Assembly: GCF_001546855.1 (NCBI RefSeq)
Contig: NZ_KQ958207.1
Location: forward strand, 1 to 64,000
Direction: 5' to 3'
Length of the DNA stretch: 64,000 bases
Origin: Megasphaera sp. MJR8396C
Lineage (GTDB): Bacteria; Bacillota; Negativicutes; Veillonellales; Megasphaeraceae
Below the pieces are notes generated by a model. That model had not been told where the DNA came from and did not search any database. It worked only from the letters and a program-made list of their open reading frames with translations. The translations under genes and the position numbers were made by a program. Below are positions 8,025-16,310 of the stretch, one piece after another. Position 1 is the stretch's first letter. Each line of letters starts with the position of its first letter.

Positions 8025-9581
8025 ATGCCAATCCCTTTGTTGATTGCCGGAGCAGTTATTGTTGCCGGCGTTGCGGCACATAGTAAAGCCAGTGATGTCA
8101 ATGAAGAAGCGAAGAATATTGCAAGTCATGCAGATTCTATTTATAGTAGCCAAAAGTGGAGAACCGAAAAAGCTAAAAAGAATGTCCTGCATGAGCTTGA
8201 GAAAGTCGGCCGGCAAAAACAAATGATTTTACTGTACCCCATGAAGTCGTTTTTGGAAACCTATGGCAGACTTAAAAAGGTAGGACTTATCAAGTCTCAG
8301 GGCATTGAAGAGTTGGAGAATTTGCCTCAGTTTAATTTTGGGGATCAAGATGCACTGCAGCTTGAAAAACTGACCGATATCTACCAATCGGTTAAATCGA
8401 GTGCAGCAGAAGGAGCGGCTGCAGGAGCACTGGCGGGATTAGCCGCTACCGGTACTGGAGGACTTCTCACGGCAGCGGGAACGGCCGGAACTTTTAGTGC
8501 CGTCGGAGTTGCCGGTGCCGCTGTAGATATAGCCGGAACGGCCATCGGAGCCGTGGCAGCAGCTCCCCTGGCACTGTTTGTTGCACCGGTCGCTGTTTTT
8601 ACGGGCTTATCAGCCTTGTCGAATGCCAATGAGAACTTAAGTAAGGCAAAATCTAGCTTAGCTCAGGCTGAACGTGCTTGCGAAGAAATGGAGAATATAG
8701 CTGTCCTCTGCGAAGGGATTGTAAAAAAAGCGGATATGTTTGAGAAGCTTATGCTGAACTTGACGGAATTATTTTCTCAATGTCTTGTACTGCAAAATGC
8801 TATTATACGGAAAAAGGATAAAAAGAAACAGAGGCTCAGTCGGGATGCTTTTACTGATGAAGAATTGAAGGTATTTGCCGTGTCACGCTCATTGGCAGGG
8901 GCTCTGAAGGCCTTAATCGATGTGCCCATACTGGATGACGGAGAGATTTCCCAAGAAGCAGAGCAAAAATATCAGACCGTGCTGAATAGCCTTCCTTCTT
9001 ATGAGAATAATGTCAAAGAAATCCAGACTGTTGCTAAAGGTTTGAAAGTCAATGTTAAGAAAGAGAAACAACTTTTGTTGGAACCAGTGGCTGATGCCAT
9101 TATGGAAGAAAATCCGAAATGCGCGGGAAGAGAAAGACCGACTGGCCCATTTGCCGATGGATGGCGTAATAAGGCCTTTGTTTTTTCTATTAGACTTTTG
9201 GCTACCGTTTTGATGTGTATTTCTTTGTATTTTGGGACGTACTCGATTTTATTGCAGGGGGGATTGTTGGCCATTCTTTGTTACTTATCTTCAATTGATG
9301 AAAAATATTCCTTTTGGCATAAGAAAAAGGTACATCTCATAGGGAGAATTTTTCTGGGATTAGCCGGCCTTTATCTCATGGGTCGCGGAGTTGCCGTATT
9401 TTGGACTCAAAGCCGATATCTGGCTAGTTTAGGATGGTTCCTGTTTGGGCTTTTTTTGGGAGTCTGTGGCTTGATTTCAGATAAAGATGATAATGAGACG
9501 TATACAAAGACAGTCATGTTTATTCCTTTTATAATTTTGGTTGCACAAATTGCAGGAAAAATTTTGGGCTGGATTTTTTAA
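8025..9581 (+). CDS. multi-TM glycine-zipper protein of unknown function
   Basis: A 518-residue membrane protein, start ATG at 8025 with AGGAG 9 bases upstream; the frame is open further upstream but lacks a better start. Order of parts: N-terminal hydrophobic helix (PLLIAGAVIVAGVAA), a charged helical segment to about residue 120, a long Gly/Ala-rich hydrophobic stretch (about 126-205, ending VAPVAVFTGLSAL), a coiled-coil-like middle with KKDKKK, and about five hydrophobic helices in the last 150 residues. It follows the HNH-like gene by 18 bases. I do not recognise a named family. The layout suggests a membrane effector or channel-like partner (inference). Confidence 0.7.
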   Translation: MPIPLLIAGAVIVAGVAAHSKASDVNEEAKNIASHADSIYSSQKWRTEKAKKNVLHELEKVGRQKQMILLYPMKSFLETYGRLKKVGLIKSQGIEELENLPQFNFGDQDALQLEKLTDIYQSVKSSAAEGAAAGALAGLAATGTGGLLTAAGTAGTFSAVGVAGAAVDIAGTAIGAVAAAPLALFVAPVAVFTGLSALSNANENLSKAKSSLAQAERACEEMENIAVLCEGIVKKADMFEKLMLNLTELFSQCLVLQNAIIRKKDKKKQRLSRDAFTDEELKVFAVSRSLAGALKALIDVPILDDGEISQEAEQKYQTVLNSLPSYENNVKEIQTVAKGLKVNVKKEKQLLLEPVADAIMEENPKCAGRERPTGPFADGWRNKAFVFSIRLLATVLMCISLYFGTYSILLQGGLLAILCYLSSIDEKYSFWHKKKVHLIGRIFLGLAGLYLMGRGVAVFWTQSRYLASLGWFLFGLFLGVCGLISDKDDNETYTKTVMFIPFIILVAQIAGKILGWIF

Positions 9582-9641
9582 TGGAATAAAGGGCTTTTAA
9601 AAATTCAATAGGTTTTATCTGAAGCATATAAGGAGGTACAC

Positions 9642-10046
9642 ATGTATTTATCCATATTGACGGAAAAAGAAAAACAACTGTTTCTAAACCTGGCTTATAC
9701 CTTGGCCTATAGCGATGGTGAATTTGGCGACGAAGAAAAATTGCTTTTGGACGCTTACTGCAATGAAATGGGGACGACCTTTGATCGTCCTGAGACTGCA
9801 GTCAGTTTGAACGAATTACTGGAATCTTTAAAAAGGGATATTTTTGAAAATAATAGAAAAGTCGTCTATTTTGAATTGTTAGGCTTAGCCGTGGTTGACG
9901 GTAAATACAGCGAAGAAGAAAAAAAGGTAATGGATACGATCCGCGAAATTTTTGGACTATCCCGCGAATTTGCCGATCAGTGTTATGATTTCCTAACACA
10001 GTATCTTCAGTTACAGGAAAGGCTTACAGCCTTATTACTGGGGTGA
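9642..10046 (+). CDS. TerB-like acidic helical protein
   Basis: A 134-residue acidic all-helical protein. The segments LAYTLAYSDGEFGDEEKLLLDAY and LLGLAVVDGKYSEEEKKVMD are two copies of the TerB / DUF533 helical pattern, with an acidic D-G-x-x-x-x-E-E turn that may bind metal. TerB-like domains occur in tellurite-resistance loci and, more widely, in membrane-linked stress and phage-response systems. AGGAGG sits 7 bases before the ATG. It closes the three-gene cassette, 60 bases after the membrane protein, and a strong terminator follows. Family assignment is moderately sure; its role here is unknown. Confidence 0.75.
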   Translation: MYLSILTEKEKQLFLNLAYTLAYSDGEFGDEEKLLLDAYCNEMGTTFDRPETAVSLNELLESLKRDIFENNRKVVYFELLGLAVVDGKYSEEEKKVMDTIREIFGLSREFADQCYDFLTQYLQLQERLTALLLG

Positions 10047-10099
10047 TCGTAAGGAAAGTATTCTTGTTGAAAAAGACGAATAAGCGCGTCATCTTATTT

Positions 10100-10127
10100 C
10101 TGCCACCGGTTTCCGGTGGCAGTTTTT
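10100..10127 (+). terminator. terminator of the three-gene cassette
   Basis: CTGCCACCGG - TTT - CCGGTGGCAG followed by TTTTT: a perfect 10-bp GC-rich stem with a 3-base loop. Confidence 0.85.
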
Positions 10128-10235
10128 GACTTTTCTACCTGTTTCATAAGATAAAAAGGATCTCCCTCCTTGTCGATGCGATAGCGAGGGCGATGTTTTT
10201 GCCTGATTATAATTACATTGTTTCGCATAGAAAAA

Positions 10236-10276
10236 GTCATGAATCTTAGGAAATATAAGATTCATGACTTTTTTTT
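10236..10276 (+). repeat. hairpin/terminator repeat, right copy
   Basis: GTCATGAATCTTA and TAAGATTCATGAC form a 13-bp stem followed by eight T. Together with the upstream sequence from CCTGATT (10202) it is a diverged copy of 5924-5997 and closes the cassette on the right. It can itself terminate transcription. Confidence 0.75.
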
Positions 10277-10597
10277 GTCGATTATTTTTTCATCATGACA
10301 GGACCTGTCCTTGTCAAATGATAAGATAAAGACAAGTAAAAATATAGAAGGGTAAGGAGTCGTCATGTATGAAAATTCAACTCATGTTTCTTTGGAGTGA
10401 AATTCAGCGGTTCAGTCCTCAGGAGGTGCCGTTTTTGACTGGCAGGCTGTCTTTTGTGGATCCTGACCGGATGCGTAATCTCTATTAGCTCATCGTTTCC
10501 GATGAGGAGGTTATCTGTCTGAGAGACTGAATGATATTAAGGTGGAAAATATCTTATCTGATGATATAACGAGCTATTTTCTGTCATAACGAAAGAG
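10277..10597. other. leader region of the first WYL regulator
   Basis: It contains a palindrome GACAGG-A-CCTGTC at 10297-10309, TTGTCA at 10311-10316, a 39-codon open frame (listed separately) and a non-coding stretch just before the regulator. No clear -10 box was found. Confidence 0.5.
10369..10488 (+). CDS. possible 39-residue small protein or gene remnant
   Basis: A short frame starting MKIQLMFLWSEIQRF with AAGGAG 9 bases upstream, so translation initiation is credible. It ends at TAG and has no recognisable domain. It may be a leader peptide for the WYL regulator, or the surviving start of a truncated gene. Confidence 0.3.
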   Translation: MKIQLMFLWSEIQRFSPQEVPFLTGRLSFVDPDRMRNLY

Positions 10598-11566
10598 ATG
10601 AGAGGTATGAAGGAAGATAAAGTTTCACGAGTATTATCACTGTATTCGCAATTAATGGAGGGCCGGATCATTAAGAAATCCGTAGCGGCCCAGAAATATG
10701 GCGTTAATGAGCGCAGCATTCAACGGGATATTGAAGATATCCGGGCTTTTTGCCGCAACTGCATCGCACTTGGCGACAGCATGCCCGGTGACTTGATATA
10801 CGATTATACCGAAAAAGGTTATCGTTTGGAACGGCGGCAGGCGCCGAAGTTATCCAATAGCGAGGTCCTGGCTTTGTGCAAGATTCTGCTCGACAGTCGG
10901 GCCTTTGTCAAGACTGAGATGGCGGACATGCTACACAAGGTTATTGCTTGTTGCGTGCCTGAATCGAATCAAGCTTTGATTACAAAACTGGTTAATAATG
11001 AGACCTTTCATTACGTTGAACCGCGGCACCGGACGAGTTTTCTCGACACGATGTGGCAGCTTGGCGAAGCTATCCAACAGCACCGCTACGTCAATATTAC
11101 CTATGGCCGGATGAAGGATCGAAAAGTTGTCGAACGACGACTGAAGCCCTTAGCACTGCTCTTTTCGGAGTACTATTTCTATCTCATCGCTTTCATAGAC
11201 GACAGCAATATCCAAAGAATTTATGAAAGCGCTCGTGATATGACACCGACCATTTACCGCCTGGATCGTATTAAGTCCCTGGCAGTAGAAAAGAACTTAT
11301 TCCGCATTCCTTATAACCGACGCTTTCAGGAAGGGGAATTTCGTAAACGCGTCCAGTTCATGTACGGTGGTCCCTTGCAGCGCGTGACTTTCACCTATAC
11401 CGGATACGATATCGATGCCGTCTTGGATCGGCTGCCGACGGCCAAAATTCTGAGTGAAGAAAACGGAACGTATCAAATCGAAGCTGAAGTTTATGGGACC
11501 GGGGTCGAGATGTGGCTGGACAGTCAGGGAAAATACGTCAGCGAGGTTCAGATAAAAGAAATATAA
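10598..11566 (+). CDS. WYL-domain transcriptional regulator, copy 1
   Basis: A 322-residue regulator. An N-terminal helix-turn-helix (KKSVAAQKYGVNERSIQRDIEDI, about residues 27-49) is followed by a WYL domain (LALLFSEYYFYLIAFI, YRLDRIKSL) and a C-terminal WCX-like extension. WYL proteins sense ligands, often nucleic-acid species, and frequently regulate defence or DNA-damage genes. From KLSNSEVLALC onward it is nearly identical to the gene at 12002-12961; the N-terminal 90 residues differ more. ATG at 10598 or 10607 are both possible. Likely targets are the nearby cassette and/or itself (inference). Confidence 0.85.
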   Translation: MRGMKEDKVSRVLSLYSQLMEGRIIKKSVAAQKYGVNERSIQRDIEDIRAFCRNCIALGDSMPGDLIYDYTEKGYRLERRQAPKLSNSEVLALCKILLDSRAFVKTEMADMLHKVIACCVPESNQALITKLVNNETFHYVEPRHRTSFLDTMWQLGEAIQQHRYVNITYGRMKDRKVVERRLKPLALLFSEYYFYLIAFIDDSNIQRIYESARDMTPTIYRLDRIKSLAVEKNLFRIPYNRRFQEGEFRKRVQFMYGGPLQRVTFTYTGYDIDAVLDRLPTAKILSEENGTYQIEAEVYGTGVEMWLDSQGKYVSEVQIKEI

Positions 11567-12001
11567 CATCGGAGCTTTCATAGTAGCAAGAGCGGATATC
11601 TTCGCGTTGAAATACACCATGGAATTAATAATTTATAAAATGAAATACAATAAATCGCGCTTTTTTTGTAACATATGGTATAATATATGATATAAATTAG
11701 CCTTCCTAAAATCGCCGATATGCATGACGAGATCTGCTTTTATAGCGATGCAGGATCCGTATGTAGGTCATCATAATGGAATGGATGACGATATGGTGCG
11801 GGTTCCTGCAGTCGGAGTACTCCCGTTGGTATCATGGTTACCGCATCTGAAGCTGCCCATTACTTGAGAACTTCAGAAGATGAAGGCTGACAAACGGAAT
11901 TTGACAGGTGATCTTGAAGAAATGTACCTGTTAGGAAGCGATTGTGAACCGTTACAGTGTGATGTTGTGGGGAATGAACAGATCGGATTGGGCGTGATGC
12001 A
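11567..12001. other. spacer between the two WYL genes
   Basis: It holds a copy of the cassette promoter block (11623-11695) and about 300 bases of degenerate sequence without a supported gene. A 39-codon frame at 11748-11867 lacks a ribosome binding site. Confidence 0.5.
11623..11695 (+). promoter_or_regulatory. promoter block before the second WYL gene (shared motif, copy 2)
   Basis: It begins ATTAATAATTTATAAAAT and ends with the extended -10 TGGTATAAT (TATAAT at 11679-11684). It aligns almost end to end with 6215-6290. The sharing suggests that one factor controls both transcription units. Confidence 0.5.
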
Positions 12002-12961
12002 TTGAAAAAAGATAAGGTTTCACGTGTATTAGCGTTATATTCGCAGTTATTGGCCGGTCGGACGGTGCAGAAGGCAGAAACGGCACAGTACTATGGTGTC
12101 AATGAGCGCAGCATTCAGAGGGATATTGAGGATATCCGCTCGTTTTTCCAGGATGATGCGGCGGTTCGTGACGGCGGCATTTGTGATGTGGTCTATGACA
12201 CTAGGGAGAAAGGCTATCGACTGGAAGGCGGGCAGGTGGCGAAGTTATCAAATAGCGAGGTCCTGGCCTTATGTAAAATCTTGCTCGACAGTCGAGCTTT
12301 CGTTAAGAGCGAAATGGTTGAAATGATAAACAAGGTCATCGCTTGTTGTGTGCCCGAATCGAATCAGGCCTTGATTACCAAGCTGGTGAATAATGAGACC
12401 TTTCATTACGTTGAACCGCGGCACCGGACGAGTTTTCTCGACACGATGTGGCAGCTTGGAAAGGCTATCCAACAGCATCGCTACGTCCATATTACTTATG
12501 GCCGACTGAAGGATCGAAAAGTCGTTGAACGGCGGCTGAAACCCTTAGCACTCCTTTTTTCGGAGTATTATTTTTATCTCATCGCCTTCATAGACGACAG
12601 CAATATCCAAAAAATCTATGAAAGCGCTCGCGATATCACGCCGACCATTTATCGCCTGGACCGGATTAAGACCTTGTCGGTGGAATCAGAAAGTTTCCGC
12701 ATTCCTTATAATCAACGTTTTCAGGAAGGCGAATTCCGAAAGCGCGTCCAGTTCATGTACGGCGGGCACCTGAATCGCGTGAACTTTACCTACATTGGCG
12801 GCGATATCGATGCCATCTTGGACCGCCTGCCGACGGCTAAAATTCTGAGTGAAGAAAATGGAAGGTATCAGATCGAGGCCGAAGTCTACGGCAAGGGCGT
12901 CGAGATGTGGCTGCGAAGCCAGGGGAAATATGTCTGTAATGTTCAGCTGAAAGAGATATGA
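12002..12961 (+). CDS. WYL-domain transcriptional regulator, copy 2
   Basis: A 319-residue paralog of the gene at 10598. It has the same helix-turn-helix (NERSIQRDIEDI) and the same WYL core (LLFSEYYFYLIAFI). The C-terminal two thirds are close to identical to copy 1, while residues about 50-80 (between HTH and WYL domain) have diverged, so ligand sensing may be shared but DNA targets may differ. The apparent start is TTG at 12002, directly after a GTGATGCA stretch; no strong ribosome binding site is seen, so translation may be weak or the start may lie a little downstream. Followed by a long perfect hairpin. Confidence 0.8.
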   Translation: MKKDKVSRVLALYSQLLAGRTVQKAETAQYYGVNERSIQRDIEDIRSFFQDDAAVRDGGICDVVYDTREKGYRLEGGQVAKLSNSEVLALCKILLDSRAFVKSEMVEMINKVIACCVPESNQALITKLVNNETFHYVEPRHRTSFLDTMWQLGKAIQQHRYVHITYGRLKDRKVVERRLKPLALLFSEYYFYLIAFIDDSNIQKIYESARDITPTIYRLDRIKTLSVESESFRIPYNQRFQEGEFRKRVQFMYGGHLNRVNFTYIGGDIDAILDRLPTAKILSEENGRYQIEAEVYGKGVEMWLRSQGKYVCNVQLKEI

Positions 12962-12998
12962 CATCGGTGACGGTGGCTGAAAATTATTTTTTGATAAG

Positions 12999-13038
12999 AA
13001 GAGATTGTCCATGGCGATGCCGTTGTGGACAATCTCTT
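12999..13038 (+). terminator. terminator after the WYL pair
   Basis: AAGAGATTGTCCA and TGGACAATCTCTT form a perfect 13-bp stem around a 14-base loop, followed by TTGGTTTTGG. Confidence 0.65.
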
Positions 13039-13161
13039 TTGGTTTTGGCAGAACCTTGTTATAATAAAATAAAGTTCTTGTTTCTGCCGGTGGCAGCAGA
13101 GACGATTTCCGATTCGTTATAGGTTAGATTCGCCATTTTTTTCTTGAAAGCAGGTGTGTTC

Positions 13162-14649
13162 GTGCTCTTATTTTCGACCATTTTACCAATCAATGAAAAG
13201 ATGACCAAGGAAAAGTTTATTCGACTGGTTATCGAGTGGAATCAAAAAAGTAACTATCCAGAAAACATTATTCCCAATCTGGTGTGGGATGGTAAGTATA
13301 CTACTTCCTATGAAACGGACCATCTGCTTCTTGATATAGAGGAATATCAGAAGGAAGACATCGTTGCTGTTCGCTATGAAAAGCGTGACGCTGAAGGTGT
13401 TATTTGGGATTCGGACTATATCATGAATTTTAAAGACATGAAGATGTCTATCCGTTTAGACCGCAGTTATCTGGAAGAAGCGCTGAAGGTAGATCCGGAA
13501 TTTTCGACGCCTCACTTTATTTCCATGCTTATCGATGGCGGGTATTTAAGGGCCGATAATGGTCTCGACGTACGACGGACACCGCTCATTATCGATGAGG
13601 ACAATATAGATATTGCCGTCGAGATCATGACCGGGAAGCGTCGCCCTCGTCTGCCTGTCGTCTTCGTGTCTAAGACGTCGGATAACGAAGATCCCATTGA
13701 TGTAAATAAGTTGGCCGGCCGACTAAAAGGGGCAGCCCACGTCCTAGTCCAGGGAGATTATGAAATGGAAGCAACTCTTCAGGAGGATAGTGGCAATGAA
13801 AAATTAGGTAATGGCAGTATTGACATTTATTTCCCCAATCCTGCCGTCGGGCACAAACGATACATGTATCGCCGCAATCCGGGCTATGATATTCAGTTGA
13901 CGGAAAATATAATTGAAAGGGTCATTCAGTACGGGAATGCCAAGCGCGTGTCACCCCTCTATGTCTGGGCCGGTGTCACCAGTGCCCTTTATGAGGATCA
14001 ATATCGCCAATCCCAGGAGGCCTATGCATCTGCCGACAAGGCTCGACATGAGGCCCTGTATAAATTGCTTGACTTACAAGGGCGGTATGACGAAGATGTT
14101 TCTCAGTCTAAACAGGAAGCCGACCAGCTTTTAGAGAGTTTTGACGAGGAGAATCGAAAGCTACGGGAGGACAATGAACGCCTGCGCTGTCAGAACGTAC
14201 AACTGGCATATGAAAACCAGGGACTGCGTTCAAAACTTGATTCTCAGACAGGTGTCCCCGTCCTGTTCATGGGCAATGAAGACGACTTCTATGCCGGCGA
14301 GATAAAGGATTTGCTTTTGGCAACACTGGAATCCGGCTTAAAAGGCTATTTAGCTTCCGGTACACGACGATACGATGTGGTGAAGGATATCCTTGAAGCT
14401 AATGACTATCGGCATATCAGTGAGAAAAAGTCTGCTGAGGTAAAGCAGTTGTTCAATAACTATAAAGGCATGACTTCAAAAGTGAGGCGGGGACTTGAAG
14501 AGTTAGGCTTTGAAATTCAGCATGACGGCGGTCACTACAAGGCGATTTACTACGGTGATGAGCGGTATATCCTCGTTTTTGCAGCTACCCCCAGCGATAA
14601 CCGGGCTGGGAAAAATAACGCTTTGGAGACTATCAAAAAAGTGTTTTGA
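13162..14649 (+). CDS. orphan protein with coiled coil and HicA-like C-terminus
   Basis: A 495-residue cytosolic protein of a family I do not recognise by name. Residues about 1-280 are globular (LFSTILPINEKMTKEKF at the start; GKRRPRLPVVFVSKT and LAGRLKGAAHVLVQGD in the middle). Residues about 285-350 are a coiled coil (NRKLREDNERLRCQN). The C-terminus, about 360-495, ends with LGFEIQHDGGHYKAI and TPSDNRAGKN, which resembles the GxH...TP layout of HicA-type double-stranded-RNA-binding folds (tentative). I chose GTG at 13162 because CAGGTG precedes it; TTG at 13144 and ATG at 13201 are alternatives. It follows two WYL regulators in an AT-richer accessory block, a defence-like setting. Confidence 0.65.
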   Translation: MLLFSTILPINEKMTKEKFIRLVIEWNQKSNYPENIIPNLVWDGKYTTSYETDHLLLDIEEYQKEDIVAVRYEKRDAEGVIWDSDYIMNFKDMKMSIRLDRSYLEEALKVDPEFSTPHFISMLIDGGYLRADNGLDVRRTPLIIDEDNIDIAVEIMTGKRRPRLPVVFVSKTSDNEDPIDVNKLAGRLKGAAHVLVQGDYEMEATLQEDSGNEKLGNGSIDIYFPNPAVGHKRYMYRRNPGYDIQLTENIIERVIQYGNAKRVSPLYVWAGVTSALYEDQYRQSQEAYASADKARHEALYKLLDLQGRYDEDVSQSKQEADQLLESFDEENRKLREDNERLRCQNVQLAYENQGLRSKLDSQTGVPVLFMGNEDDFYAGEIKDLLLATLESGLKGYLASGTRRYDVVKDILEANDYRHISEKKSAEVKQLFNNYKGMTSKVRRGLEELGFEIQHDGGHYKAIYYGDERYILVFAATPSDNRAGKNNALETIKKVF

Positions 14650-14703
14650 TTCCATGTTTTGGATAAGAAATGGCCAATTTTGGCCGCTTGAAAGGGGGAG
14701 GAT

Positions 14704-14733
14704 TTGTAATAATCGGTTATTCCATGGTATAAT
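14704..14733 (+). promoter_or_regulatory. promoter of the mmd operon
   Basis: TTGTAA at 14704-14709, 18 bases, TATAAT at 14728-14733 within an extended TGGTATAAT. It precedes mmdA by about 35 bases. Confidence 0.6.
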
Positions 14734-14768
14734 TAAATGCTATGAATTTATGTACGGGAGGTATATGA

Positions 14769-16298
14769 ATGGCTACAGGTCAGGAAAAGATTGATCAGCT
14801 CCGGGAAAAGCTCGCAAAAGTCGAGCTCGGCGGCGGTCAGAAGCGAATTGATTCGCAGCATAAAAAAGGAAAGTTGACAGCCCGCGAACGGCTGGCCAAG
14901 TTGTTTGATGAAGGCAGCTTTACGGAAATGGGGCAGTTTATCCATCATCGCGGTACTCATTTCGGTTTGCAGGAAAAAGAAATCCCCGGCGACGGCGTCG
15001 TTACCGGCTACGGTACGGTACGGGGCCGACTGGTCTTTGCCTATGCCGAAGATTTTACCGTTGAAGGCGGATCCCTTGGTGAAATGCACGCCCATAAGAT
15101 TGCCCAGATGCAGGAAATGGCCCTCAAGATGGGAGCCCCTGTCATTGGCATCAACGATTCCGGCGGCGCCCGCATTCAGGAAGGCATCGATGCCTTGTCC
15201 GGTTTCGGCCGCATCTTTATGAACAATACGTCGGCTTCCGGCGTCATTCCTCAGTTGGCCGTCATCATGGGGCCCTGTGCCGGTGGTGCCGTTTATAGCC
15301 CGGCCTTGATGGACTTTGTATTCATGGTTAAAAATACGTCTAACATGTTCCTCACCGGCCCGGCGGTCATCAAATCGGTCACGGCGGAAGAAGTCACGGC
15401 AGAAGAACTCGGCGGCGCCATGACTCATAACTCGATTTCCGGCGTCGCTCACTTTGCCTGCGAAAGCGAAGACGACTGCTTTGAAAAAATCAAGGCGCTC
15501 CTCGATTTCCTGCCTAGCAACAACATGGAAGAAGCACCGGTCGTCGACTCGAATGATGATCCGAACCGCGAAGACGAAAGCCTCAATTCGATCATCCCCG
15601 ACGACAACAACGTGCCCTATGATATGCTCGATATCATCCGCTCCTGCGTCGACGACGGCAATGTATTCCAGGTCCTTGAAAACTACGCCTTGAATATCAT
15701 TACCTGCTTTGCCCGCTTCGACGGCCAGACGGTCGGCATCATTGCCAACCAGCCGAAATTCCTGGCAGGCTGCCTTGATATCAACGCTTCGGACAAGGCT
15801 GCCCGCTTCATTCGCTTCTGCGACAGCTTCAATATTCCCGTCGTCACCTTCGTCGACGTACCGGGATTCCTGCCGGGGACCAATCAGGAATACGGCGGCA
15901 TTATCCGCCACGGCGCTAAAATGCTCTATGCCTACTGCGAAGCTACGGTGCCTAAGATTACCGTCGTTACCCGTAAGGCTTATGGCGGTGCCTATATTGC
16001 CATGTGCTGCCGTCAGCTCGGTGCCGACATGGTCATGGCCTGGCCGTCGGCTGAAATCGCCGTCATGGGTCCTGATGGCGCCGTCAACATTATCTTTAAA
16101 AACGATCCGGATAAAGAAAAGAGAAAACAGGAATATATCGACGAATTCTTGTCGCCTTATAAAGCTGCTGAACACGGCCAGATCGACTGCATTATTGAAC
16201 CGAAAGAAACGCGGCCGCGCATCATCAGCGCCCTGGCGATGCTTTACAGCAAACGTGAAGAACGGCCGGCCAAGAAACACGGCAATATGCCGTTGTAA
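14769..16298 (+). CDS. mmdA: methylmalonyl-CoA decarboxylase alpha subunit (carboxyltransferase)
   Basis: A 509-residue biotin-dependent carboxyltransferase, full length for MmdA. It moves the carboxyl group of (S)-methylmalonyl-CoA onto protein-bound biotin, giving propionyl-CoA. Both crotonase-fold halves are present: the acyl-CoA-binding GINDSGGARIQEG near residue 132 and GPCAGGAVYSP, then the C-terminal half with PGFLPGTNQEYGG and RKAYGGAYIAM. It closely follows Veillonella MmdA from memory, including the KKHGNMPL end. GGGAGG precedes the ATG. The gene starts an operon with the delta and gamma subunits. A propionyl-CoA carboxylase role cannot be fully excluded from this subunit alone. Confidence 0.9.
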   Translation: MATGQEKIDQLREKLAKVELGGGQKRIDSQHKKGKLTARERLAKLFDEGSFTEMGQFIHHRGTHFGLQEKEIPGDGVVTGYGTVRGRLVFAYAEDFTVEGGSLGEMHAHKIAQMQEMALKMGAPVIGINDSGGARIQEGIDALSGFGRIFMNNTSASGVIPQLAVIMGPCAGGAVYSPALMDFVFMVKNTSNMFLTGPAVIKSVTAEEVTAEELGGAMTHNSISGVAHFACESEDDCFEKIKALLDFLPSNNMEEAPVVDSNDDPNREDESLNSIIPDDNNVPYDMLDIIRSCVDDGNVFQVLENYALNIITCFARFDGQTVGIIANQPKFLAGCLDINASDKAARFIRFCDSFNIPVVTFVDVPGFLPGTNQEYGGIIRHGAKMLYAYCEATVPKITVVTRKAYGGAYIAMCCRQLGADMVMAWPSAEIAVMGPDGAVNIIFKNDPDKEKRKQEYIDEFLSPYKAAEHGQIDCIIEPKETRPRIISALAMLYSKREERPAKKHGNMPL

Positions 16299-16310
16299 GG
16301 AGGTGGCCGT

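Noticed and set aside
8381-8629. Ala/Pro-rich minus-strand frame
   Set aside because: It is the complement of the glycine-zipper stretch of the cassette membrane protein.
11748-11867. 39-codon frame starting MQDPYVGHHNGMDD between the WYL genes
   Set aside because: No ribosome binding site and no recognisable family; equal length to the small frame at 10369 seems coincidental.
14748-16280. 510-codon open frame on the minus strand opposite mmdA
   Set aside because: It mirrors mmdA almost exactly, has no sensible domain and arises from the GC-rich codon pattern of the real gene.
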